Assembly: GCA_030728545.1 (NCBI GenBank)
Contig: JANQZQ010000068.1
Location: forward strand, 1 to 13,237
Length of the DNA stretch: 13,237 nucleotides
Source: Ilumatobacteraceae bacterium
GTDB taxonomy: Bacteria; Actinomycetota; Acidimicrobiia; Acidimicrobiales; Ilumatobacteraceae
Direction: 5' to 3'
The position numbers and the translations under genes were made by a program. This document shows positions 1-5,343 of this stretch, piece after piece; the first letter of the stretch is position 1, and each line of letters opens with the position of its first letter. The notes below the pieces were generated by a model. The model was not told the origin of the DNA, did no database searches, and saw only the letters and a list, made by a program, of their open reading frames with translations.

Positions 1-441
1 TCGTGCATCTTTTGCTGATGAACCCGACTGCACTTCGCTCAGAATGCCGAGCGGTGCAAAAACTGCTTCATTGACGTATTCCCAAAACGGCATCTCACTA
101 CGGTCTGCGAGATGTGCAGCCAGCATTTCATAGCCAGTGTTCGAATAAACGCGTCGCACACCTGGCTTACCAATTGGCGTTTCGCCTTCGAATGCATAGC
201 CACCGGCATGGGCCAGCAAGTGCCGTACGGTGCAACCGTCTTGACCAATGGCGTCACTCAGCGACAGCGTGCCTTCTTCGCAGGCCACGAGCACGGCCCA
301 CGCGGTGATCACCTTGCTCACTGATGCGAGGCGAAACTCGCGCGACTCGTCGCCATAGAAGTGAATCTCACCACGACGGTCAATGACTGCTGCCGCCACG
401 TTGTCTACTGGCCATGCAGCAATGAATTCGAATGCCTGCAT
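1..441 (-). CDS. Serine hydrolase, beta-lactamase/PBP fold (partial, N-terminal 147 residues)
   Basis: The frame is open from the ATG at 441 to the window edge, so the C-terminal part is missing. The catalytic SxxK tetrad is SVSK (residues 40-43). It is followed by HLLAHAGG (74-81), the usual HLLtHtSG helix of class C beta-lactamase-like enzymes, and by YSN (99-101), the YxN motif with the second catalytic residue. The third (KTG-like) motif would lie beyond the edge. No signal peptide is visible, so a cytosolic esterase/peptidase-like enzyme is more likely than a cell-wall transpeptidase; the substrate cannot be read. The gene follows aroG in the same direction after 21 nt. This ATG is the first start codon after the aroG stop, which is in the same frame. 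There is no Shine-Dalgarno sequence, but TAGCGT ends 8 nt before the ATG, so it may also have its own leaderless transcript. Confidence 0.85.
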   Translation of the reverse strand, partial: MQAFEFIAAWPVDNVAAAVIDRRGEIHFYGDESREFRLASVSKVITAWAVLVACEEGTLSLSDAIGQDGCTVRHLLAHAGGYAFEGETPIGKPGVRRVYSNTGYEMLAAHLADRSEMPFWEYVNEAVFAPLGILSEVQSGSSAKDAR

Positions 442-449
442 CGCGTGCG

Positions 450-455
450 ACGCTA
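450..455 (-). promoter_or_regulatory. -10-like TAGCGT for the serine hydrolase gene
   Basis: On the minus strand TAGCGT is followed by 8 nt and then the ATG. The hexamer and distance are the same as in front of ribF. It lies in the 21-nt gap after the aroG stop. No -35 was recognised. It is inferred to be a leaderless promoter internal to the operon. Confidence 0.4.
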
Positions 456-462
456 CTTGTTG

Positions 463-1812
463 TTACTTGGCGTTACGAATCATGTCGGCCACACGGAATG
501 CGAGGTCAATTGACTGTCGCGCATTCAAACGTGGGTCGCACACCGTTTCATATCGCGTATCAAGGTCGCCCTGCGAGACTGCCTCGACACCACCCAAGCA
601 TTCGGTGACGTTTTCACCAGTGAGTTCAATGTGAATGCCACCTGGCCACGTGTTTTCGGCGCGGTGCGCAGCAACGAAGCCAACAATCTCGCGCAGAATC
701 TCGTCGAAGTGACGGGTCTTGCGACCGTTGTCAGCTGTGAAAGTGTTGGCGTGCATCGGGTCGCAAATCCACACCACGGGGTGTCCGGCTTCGCGCACAG
801 CACGCAGCAATGGTCGCAGTGATGCCTCGATCTTGTCGGCGCCCATTCGAGTAATGAGCGTCAGGCGGCCAGGCACGCGATTGGGGTTGAGCGCTTCGCA
901 CAGCGACAACACATAGTCGGCAGTGGTGTTTGCACCAATCTTTACACCGATTGGGTTGCCCACGCCACGCAAAAACTCCACATGGGCGCCATCAAGTTGA
1001 CGGGTGCGTTCACCGATCCACAACATGTGGGCCGAGCAGTCGTACCACTGGCCGGTGAGTGAGTCTTGGCGGGTGAGTGCTTCTTCGTAGCCAAGGATGA
1101 GAGCTTCGTGCGAAGTGAAGACGTCGACTTCGTGCAAGGCACTGTGGCTCTCGGTGTCGACACCGCAAGCCCGCATGAATGCCAATGCACGCTCGATCTC
1201 GGCAGCCATCTGTTCATAGCGCTGGCCCTCGGCACTTGTTGCCACAAACTCTTGGTTCCAAGCGTGCACGCGATTGAGGTCGGCAAAGCCACCTTTGGTG
1301 AAGGCCCGCAACAAGTTGAGCGTGCTGGCCGACTGGTGGTATGCCTGCACCAAACGCTGTGGGTCGGGGATGCGGGCTTCGTCATGTGGTGCTGGGTCAT
1401 TGACCATGTGACCGCGGAATGAAAGCAGTTCGCGACCGCCGACAGTTTCGGTGTTGCTGCTGCGAGGTTTGGCAAATTGACCCGCAATTCGACCAACCTT
1501 CACGACGGGAACACCCATCGAATAGGTCAGCACCACCGCCATCTGCAGAATTACTCGCAACTTTTCACGAATGTTTACTGCGGTGAACTCTTCAAAACTC
1601 TCCGCGCAATCGCCGGCTTGCAGCAAAAATGCATTGCCGTTAGCCACCTGGCCAAGCGAAGCCATCAGCGTGCGGGCTTCGCCAGCAAACACCAGTGGGG
1701 GATACGACTCAATTTGTTTGAGCGCCTGGTCAAGAGCTGCGGTATCAGGCCATTGCGGTTGCTGGGCGGCTTCGTGTGATTGCCAAGAAGTTTTTGTCCA
1801 ATTTCGCGGCAT
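463..1812 (-). CDS. aroG: Class II 3-deoxy-D-arabino-heptulosonate 7-phosphate synthase
   Basis: Catalyses condensation of phosphoenolpyruvate and erythrose 4-phosphate to DAHP, the first step of the shikimate pathway to aromatic amino acids. The 449-residue protein is of class II (plant/actinobacterial type; the Mycobacterium tuberculosis enzyme is 462 residues). Metal ligands can be placed by motif: Cys69 in QAGDCAE, His354 in DPMHANT, Glu396 in HIELTGE and Asp426 in CDPRLN. The spacing of the last three (42 and 30 residues) equals that of His369/Glu411/Asp441 in the M. tuberculosis enzyme. PEP-binding segments KVGRIAGQ (105-112) and KPRSS (115-119) are intact. The start is set by the Shine-Dalgarno-like AAAGGCGAGG 5 nt upstream. 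The sigma-factor gene ends 52 nt upstream on the same strand, so the two are probably co-transcribed. In M. tuberculosis this enzyme works with an AroQ chorismate mutase; none is in this window. Confidence 0.97.
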   Translation of the reverse strand: MPRNWTKTSWQSHEAAQQPQWPDTAALDQALKQIESYPPLVFAGEARTLMASLGQVANGNAFLLQAGDCAESFEEFTAVNIREKLRVILQMAVVLTYSMGVPVVKVGRIAGQFAKPRSSNTETVGGRELLSFRGHMVNDPAPHDEARIPDPQRLVQAYHQSASTLNLLRAFTKGGFADLNRVHAWNQEFVATSAEGQRYEQMAAEIERALAFMRACGVDTESHSALHEVDVFTSHEALILGYEEALTRQDSLTGQWYDCSAHMLWIGERTRQLDGAHVEFLRGVGNPIGVKIGANTTADYVLSLCEALNPNRVPGRLTLITRMGADKIEASLRPLLRAVREAGHPVVWICDPMHANTFTADNGRKTRHFDEILREIVGFVAAHRAENTWPGGIHIELTGENVTECLGGVEAVSQGDLDTRYETVCDPRLNARQSIDLAFRVADMIRNAK

Positions 1813-1817
1813 GTCAA

Positions 1818-1827
1818 CCTCGCCTTT
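1818..1827 (-). promoter_or_regulatory. Ribosome binding site of aroG
   Basis: AAAGGCGAGG on the minus strand lies 5 nt before the ATG at 1812. It is one of only two clear Shine-Dalgarno sequences in the window and fixes the start. A TAGCCT hexamer (1829-1834, minus) just upstream resembles a -10 box, but sits 16 nt from the ATG and so does not fit the leaderless spacing seen elsewhere. Confidence 0.7.
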
Positions 1828-1851
1828 CAGGCTAGGGAGGTGCGGTGAAGC

Positions 1852-1877
1852 TATACGGTCAGAGTTATACAGTCAGA
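1852..1877. repeat. Tandem 12-bp direct repeat across the sigma gene stop codon
   Basis: TATACGGTCAGA (1852-1863) and TATACAGTCAGA (1866-1877) differ by one base and start 14 bp apart. The second copy covers the last codons and stop of the sigma gene; the first lies in the gap before aroG. It looks like a short tandem duplication of the gene end. No function is claimed. Confidence 0.6.
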
Positions 1878-2692
1878 TAGTCGGGTGCGTCTTCTTGCAA
1901 CGACTCGACGGCGCGGCTCACCAGACGGCGGGCAGCCTCGGCAGTGACGCCAAGCTCTTCGCCGACTTCACGGAAGCTCTTGCGCTCGCCACCAAAGAGG
2001 CCAAAGCGGGCTTCAACGGCGTAACGCGCACGAGGGTCGAGAGTGTCGAGCAACTTGTTCAACATGTCGTCAGAAGCGCGTGACATCACGGCTTCTTCGG
2101 GGCTCATGTCGTGGTTGGGCACCAAGTCACCGAGTGTTGCGTCGCCATCGTCGCCGATGGGCTTGTCCAGCGACACCGGGGTGGTGAGGCGGTGCAGTTC
2201 GGCATTTTCAGCAGTCAAACCTTCGGCATCGCCCGAACCTTGACGCAATGCTGCGCGCAAGTTTGCCGAACGATCACCGGGGATACGAATGAGGCTGGCC
2301 TTTTGGTCAAGCGCGCGACCGATGGCTTGGCGAATCCAGAATGTGGCGTAAGTGGAGAATTTGAAACCACGGCGCCAGTCAAACTTGTCGACGGCGTGCT
2401 CGAGCCCGAGGTTGCCTTCTTGAATGAGGTCCAAGAGGTCCATGCCTTGTGGCAGTGGATAGCGACGAGCAATAGACACCACGAGGCGCAAGTTGGCGCG
2501 AATGAAACGATCCTTGGCGCGCTTGGCGTCGCGCAAATCTTTACGTACGGCAGCATTTCGCTGACCCTTCTTGAGTTTGGCCTCAGCAGCACGGCCTGCT
2601 TCGATGGCCTTGGACAGCGTGCGCTCATCTTCGGCGTTGAGCAGGGGAACTTTGCCGATGTCATTGAGGTAAAGACCGATGGAGTCAGACAT
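1865..2692 (-). CDS. RNA polymerase sigma factor, sigma-70 family (group 2-like, shortened region 3)
   Basis: A 275-residue promoter-recognition subunit of RNA polymerase. Region 1.2 is at the extreme N-terminus (about residues 4-36, SIGLYLNDIGKVPLL), with no region 1.1. Region 2 (about 60-137) has the core-binding stretch LVVSIARRY, DLIQEGNLGL, and the promoter-melting/-10 segment FKFSTYATFWIRQAIGRAL. Region 3.2 is recognisable as TPVSLDKPIG (171-180). Region 4 (about 213-267) carries the -35 helix-turn-helix (SFREVGEELGVTAEAARRL). Only about 33 residues separate RIP (136-138) from region 3.2, so the usual region 3.0/3.1 helical domain is largely absent. The ATG is secure: an in-frame TAG lies five codons upstream. 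The gene is first in a likely operon with aroG. It has its own promoter and structured leader upstream. Whether it is the principal sigma or a secondary one cannot be decided here; the missing 1.1 and short region 3 favour a secondary (SigB/HrdB-paralogue) role. Confidence 0.92.
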   Translation of the reverse strand: MSDSIGLYLNDIGKVPLLNAEDERTLSKAIEAGRAAEAKLKKGQRNAAVRKDLRDAKRAKDRFIRANLRLVVSIARRYPLPQGMDLLDLIQEGNLGLEHAVDKFDWRRGFKFSTYATFWIRQAIGRALDQKASLIRIPGDRSANLRAALRQGSGDAEGLTAENAELHRLTTPVSLDKPIGDDGDATLGDLVPNHDMSPEEAVMSRASDDMLNKLLDTLDPRARYAVEARFGLFGGERKSFREVGEELGVTAEAARRLVSRAVESLQEDAPDYLTV

Positions 2693-2713
2693 GAGGGGTG
2701 CTTTCTAGGGGAC

Positions 2714-2753
2714 GACAACACCAGCAGCCCTGTTGAGGGAAACTGGTGACGTC
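2714..2753 (-). promoter_or_regulatory. Hairpin in the 5' leader of the sigma-factor mRNA
   Basis: Read on the minus strand, GACG pairs with TGTC-side bases (GAC/GTC plus one G-U), CACCAG pairs with CTGGTG, and CCCT pairs with AGGG around a CAAC tetraloop. The three stems are separated by a one-base mismatch and a small internal loop, and an extra U-G pair extends the middle stem. The structure ends 21 nt before the sigma ATG. It lacks a following T-run, so it is not a classical terminator. It would lie in the leader made from the promoter at 2805-2832. A role in translation or mRNA stability is inferred. Confidence 0.55.
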
Positions 2754-2795
2754 GGGGGGTTGTGGGGGGTAGAGCGTATTCGGGGGTATTCGGGG
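2754..2795 (+). other. G-tract cluster with G-quadruplex potential
   Basis: Four runs of at least four G lie on the plus strand: 2754-2759, 2764-2769, 2782-2786 and 2792-2795, with gaps of 4, 12 and 5 nt. The plus strand is the template for the sigma gene, and the block begins at its predicted transcription start, so the first about 45 nt of that mRNA would be C-rich. The middle gap is long for a quadruplex loop, so folding is uncertain. Confidence 0.45.
2776..2795. repeat. Perfect 10-bp tandem duplication GTATTCGGGG
   Basis: GTATTCGGGG occurs twice head to tail (2776-2785, 2786-2795). It sits just downstream of the sigma-gene -10 box, at the predicted transcription start. It could be a protein-binding repeat or a simple slippage product. 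Confidence 0.7.
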
Positions 2796-2804
2796 AATGA
2801 CGAA

Positions 2805-2832
2805 GTTACAGGATTGTCACGCACAATGTCAA
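2805..2832 (-). promoter_or_regulatory. Promoter of the sigma-factor/aroG operon
   Basis: On the minus strand a perfect -35 TTGACA (2827-2832) is followed by a 16-bp spacer and the -10 TGTAAC (2805-2810, four of six consensus bases). It predicts a start near 2798 and a leader of about 105 nt. The spacer holds an inverted repeat ATTGT-N5-ACAAT (2813-2827), a possible operator. A nearer -10-like TAGAAA (2702-2707, minus) ends 9 nt before the ATG and could give a short-leader transcript, but it lacks a -35. Confidence 0.55.
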
Positions 2833-2936
2833 GGGGTATGTTGCAAAAGTCATCTGTGACCTGATAAAAGCTTTCCCCTCGGCCGCGACTTTGGCATGAC
2901 TATTGGGTTTGGCGCCGATTACAACTGGAGAATTTT

Positions 2937-2965
2937 TGGGGCTCGGGGTGGGGTACTCCTAGAAT
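2937..2965 (+). promoter_or_regulatory. Leaderless promoter of nadD
   Basis: TTGGGC (2937-2942), a 17-bp spacer, then TAGAAT (2960-2965, five of six -10 bases). Only 7 nt follow before the GTG start, so transcription would begin at or next to the start codon. No Shine-Dalgarno sequence is present, which agrees with a leaderless mRNA. Confidence 0.55.
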
Positions 2966-2972
2966 TCCCAGC

Positions 2973-3587
2973 GTGCCGCAACGACTCGGGGTGTTCGGCG
3001 GCACCTTTGACCCCCCGCATCGGGGGCATCTCGCAGTGGCGCAAGCCGCCCAGCGCACGTTTGCACTGGATCGAGTGCTGCTCGTGGTGGCCAACGACCC
3101 ATGGAAGAAGTCGCCGGATCGAGCCATTACACCGGCCGCTGATCGTTTGGCGATGGTGCAGGCCTTGGCCCGTGACCAAGCCGGGTTAGAAGTCAGCGAC
3201 AGAGAAATTCGCCGTGGCGGCCCGAGTTACACCGTGGTCACTTTGCGCGAGTTGGCGGCAACGCATCCGGGTAGCGAACTCTTTTTAATTATTGGTCGTG
3301 ATTTGGTCGACGACTTTTCGTCGTGGCACGAATCGGTGGAGATTGGTCGGCTCGCAACAATCGTGGTGGTAGACCGCTCAGGTTATATGACTGACCCGCA
3401 GCGCGATTGGAAGATGTTGATCATCGAGCCTGTTGATGTGAGCAGCACCGAGTTGCGCGACCAGTTACAACACACTTCGCCTGCAAACAGCAAAGTGCTG
3501 AGCCATATGACGCCTGAAGTGCTGCAGGTGATTCGTTCACGGGGTTTGTACGGCACCAACGCAGAAGAAGTAGTGCCAACTTCGTGA
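2973..3587 (+). CDS. nadD: Nicotinate-nucleotide adenylyltransferase
   Basis: Transfers AMP from ATP to nicotinate mononucleotide, giving deamido-NAD in cytosolic NAD biosynthesis. The 204-residue protein has the nucleotidyltransferase signature GGTFDPPHRGHL (9-20) with the HxGH histidines at 16 and 19, the substrate-loop motif GPSYTVVTL (83-91), GRDLVDDF (108-115), and the C-terminal ATP-binding SSTELR (157-162, the ISSTxIR motif). Length is normal for NadD. The GTG at 2973 places the nucleotide loop 9 residues in, as in homologues. There is no ribosome binding site; a TAGAAT -10 box 7 nt upstream points to a leaderless start. The gene is first in the nadD - LCP-like - rsfS operon and overlaps the next gene by 4 bp (GTGA). 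Confidence 0.97.
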   Translation: MPQRLGVFGGTFDPPHRGHLAVAQAAQRTFALDRVLLVVANDPWKKSPDRAITPAADRLAMVQALARDQAGLEVSDREIRRGGPSYTVVTLRELAATHPGSELFLIIGRDLVDDFSSWHESVEIGRLATIVVVDRSGYMTDPQRDWKMLIIEPVDVSSTELRDQLQHTSPANSKVLSHMTPEVLQVIRSRGLYGTNAEEVVPTS

Positions 3588-4807
3588 CGGTGTTTCATGC
3601 CCGTCAGGTGCGCGCGTTGCGAATTGCTGTTGCAACCGGTGTTGTCGCTGCACTCATCCTGCCGCTTGGCATCGCCGCAGCGTGGAACCAGTTGCTGGAT
3701 TCGCGCGCATCGACGAGCGTTGCGACGGGTGGTATCACGATTCCCAACACGCCAGCTGCGCTCATGGCCGCCATCGGCGAGGGCGGCCAGTTGAGCCATG
3801 TCATTGTGGCAACCTTGGCCGCCAACGGCGTGGGTGGCACGGTGGTGTTATTGCCGATTGGCGCGGCAACCGAAACCACGCAACTTGACGACGCGCCAGC
3901 CAGTGATGCTAAGGACGCCTCGGCTGCTGAGCCACCTCGACGCTTAGCCGATGTTTATGCCACAGATGGGCTAGGTGGCCTGGCCAACGAAGTGCAGGGC
4001 TTGTTAGACGTGTCGTTCGTGGCGGTTGGCGCTCTGGCGCGAGTTGAGCTCATCAACCTATTTGCGCCGATGGGTGGAGTGGATGTGTTGCTTGATCGCG
4101 AAGTGGTCACGCTGGCCGTTGATGGAACACCCACCAAACTTGCCGAGGTGGGGCAGGCTACGTATCCGATTGATCGTGTCGTTGACATTTTGCTCGCCCG
4201 GAGCGCAAAAGAAAAAGAGTCGGTGCGGTTTTCTCGCCATCGTGAAGTGTGGAACGGCATCGTGCAGCGCGTGGGTGCTGGTCTAGAAATTGCGCCCGAG
4301 GTCGACACGACACCTGCTGGGCTTGCGGATGTCACCAACTTCATGCGTCGCGTGTTTGGTGGGGCGTTGCAGGTGTGGCAGTTGAGTGCTGCTCCGATAT
4401 TGGATACTAAAACCAACCCGCAACGAGCCGATTTGTATTCACTTGACCGCGCCGAAGTGGTGATGGTGTTTGCCTCGGTGGCGCCGAGTGCTCTATCGGG
4501 TGGCGATGTGGCGCTCTCTGTGCTGATCGATAGCCCGTTCAACGACCCGGTAGTGAGTCGTGCTGCGGTTGCTGCAATTCTTGACGCCGGGTTTGGGGTG
4601 GCGGTGATGCGCGAGATTTCTGCCCAAGAAGCAACCGTCACGGTGGTGGCCGGCGACCCCGAGGTTGCAGAGGCGCTATCCGCACTCTTGGCTGGCATGC
4701 TCGGCGAACTTGAAACGCGTGAATGGGCCGCCAAGATAACTGGCGTCGATGCGGCCATCACATTGGGCACTAGCTTTGCCGACCTGGTTCGCAACGGAGG
4801 CAAATGA
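3584..4807 (+). CDS. Membrane-anchored LCP-like protein with LytR_C domain, catalytic residues apparently lost
   Basis: A 407-residue protein with one N-terminal transmembrane segment (about 11-34) and an outside portion of two parts. Residues about 70-230 follow the LytR-CpsA-Psr (LCP) pattern: SHVIVATLAANGVGGTVVLL where active enzymes have the strand before SIPRD, then the helix LGGLANEVQGLLDV, GGVDVLL (164-170) and a degenerate counterpart of the YVRxR..D..R..RQ segment (194-230). Residues about 288-395 resemble a LytR_C domain (SVLIDSPFNDPVVSRAAVAA, DAGFGV). Active LCP enzymes attach teichoic acid, arabinogalactan or capsule chains to peptidoglycan and need conserved Arg/Asp residues; the SIPRD segment here reads LLPIGA, so transferase activity is doubtful. 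Many annotations call such genes 'LytR transcriptional regulators', but no DNA-binding domain is seen. It starts on a GTG overlapping the nadD stop and overlaps rsfS by 4 bp. An LCP/LytR gene between nadD and rsfS is known from other actinobacteria. Confidence 0.75.
   Translation: MTVFHARQVRALRIAVATGVVAALILPLGIAAAWNQLLDSRASTSVATGGITIPNTPAALMAAIGEGGQLSHVIVATLAANGVGGTVVLLPIGAATETTQLDDAPASDAKDASAAEPPRRLADVYATDGLGGLANEVQGLLDVSFVAVGALARVELINLFAPMGGVDVLLDREVVTLAVDGTPTKLAEVGQATYPIDRVVDILLARSAKEKESVRFSRHREVWNGIVQRVGAGLEIAPEVDTTPAGLADVTNFMRRVFGGALQVWQLSAAPILDTKTNPQRADLYSLDRAEVVMVFASVAPSALSGGDVALSVLIDSPFNDPVVSRAAVAAILDAGFGVAVMREISAQEATVTVVAGDPEVAEALSALLAGMLGELETREWAAKITGVDAAITLGTSFADLVRNGGK
4796..4800 (+). 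promoter_or_regulatory. Ribosome binding site of rsfS
   Basis: GGAGG lies 3 nt before the ATG of rsfS, inside the end of the preceding coding region. With the ATGA overlap it suggests translation by re-initiation. Confidence 0.65.
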
Positions 4808-5169
4808 CAACTGGAGTCGACACCGACACGCTCGCAGTGGCGTGTAGTGCTGCCCGTGCCGCCGACGACAAACAAGGCAGCGACATTCGGGTGTTCGACG
4901 TGTCAGAGGTGTTGCCGATTGTTGGGCTGTTTGTGGTGACCAGTGCTGGCAACCCCCGACTGGTGCGCGCCATTGCTAGCGAAGTCGAAGACCGTGTGCG
5001 AAAAGACCACCGCCGCTCACCGGTGCGCACCGAAGGCATTGCCGAATCGTTATGGGTGTTGCTCGACTACGGCGACGTAGTGGTGCATATTTTTGCCGAA
5101 GAAACACGCCGTTTCTACGAAATCGAGCGCCTGTATCGCGACCGCCCAAATGTTGATTGGCGGGGCTGA
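4804..5169 (+). CDS. rsfS: Ribosomal silencing factor RsfS
   Basis: Binds ribosomal protein uL14 on the 50S subunit and blocks joining with 30S, lowering translation in starvation. The 121-residue protein matches the RsfS/DUF143 family along its length: the segment VLPIVGLFVVTSAGNPRLVR (37-56) corresponds to 'DYFVIasGnS.rqv.Ai'. It continues with AIASEVEDRVRK, then the highly conserved WVLLDYGDVVVHIF (84-97) and FYEIERLY (104-111). It starts within the stop of the LCP-like gene (ATGA), with GGAGG 3 nt upstream, so it is co-translated with nadD and the LCP-like gene. The nadD - rsfS link is common in bacteria. Confidence 0.97.
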   Translation: MTTGVDTDTLAVACSAARAADDKQGSDIRVFDVSEVLPIVGLFVVTSAGNPRLVRAIASEVEDRVRKDHRRSPVRTEGIAESLWVLLDYGDVVVHIFAEETRRFYEIERLYRDRPNVDWRG

Positions 5170-5204
5170 ACCACTGCACATGATTTCCCCGGCGCAGCAT
5201 CCGA

Positions 5205-5210
5205 TAGGTT
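5205..5210 (+). promoter_or_regulatory. Possible -10 box for tRNA-Ala
   Basis: TAGGTT ends 14 nt before the first base of the tRNA, giving a start about 8 nt upstream of the mature 5' end. No convincing -35 is seen, and the tRNA could instead be read through from rsfS. Confidence 0.3.
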
Positions 5211-5224
5211 GACGTGGCGATTTC

Positions 5225-5297
5225 GGGGCTGTAGCTCAGTTGGTAGAGCGCCTCCATGGCATGGAGGAGGCCAGGGGTTCAATTCCCCTCAGCTCCA
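5225..5297 (+). tRNA. tRNA-Ala (anticodon GGC)
   Basis: All four arms fold. The acceptor is GGGGCTG with CAGCTCC (one G-T pair) and the D arm is GCTC/GAGC with an 8-nt loop. The anticodon stem CCTCC/GGAGG encloses a 7-nt loop ATGGCAT with anticodon GGC at its centre. A 5-nt variable loop follows, then the T arm AGGGG-TTCAATT-CCCCT. The discriminator base is A at 5297. The length is 73 nt, and the next bases are CGA, so CCA is not encoded and must be added after transcription. It reads GCC and GCU codons. It sits 55 nt after rsfS. Confidence 0.97.
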
Positions 5298-5331
5298 CGA
5301 GTTTGTCTGAGGCCGAGGCGGTCTCCTCGCT

Positions 5332-5337
5332 TACCAT
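5332..5337 (+). promoter_or_regulatory. -10-like TACCAT for the C-S lyase gene
   Basis: TACCAT (four of six consensus bases) ends 6 nt before the GTG start at 5344. No Shine-Dalgarno sequence is present. It fits a leaderless start; no clear -35 was found. Confidence 0.45.
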
Positions 5338-5343
5338 GGGCAA

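Noticed and set aside
2855..2859. TGTGA as a CRP-type site upstream of nadD
   Set aside because: Only one half-site is present; no TCACA partner lies at the proper distance.
2841..2868. Second plus-strand promoter for nadD (TTGCAA-16-GATAAA)
   Set aside because: Both boxes match four of six consensus bases, but it would give a leader of about 100 nt without a Shine-Dalgarno sequence. The TAGAAT box 7 nt before the GTG is a better explanation. It may still act as an extra promoter.
3584..4807. Annotation of the LCP-like gene as a transcriptional regulator
   Set aside because: The LytR name is historical; the protein has a transmembrane anchor and no helix-turn-helix.
5314..5329. Small hairpin CGAGG-N6-CCTCG after the tRNA as a terminator
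   Set aside because: The stem is only 5 bp, with no T-run after it, and it borders the -10 box of the next gene.
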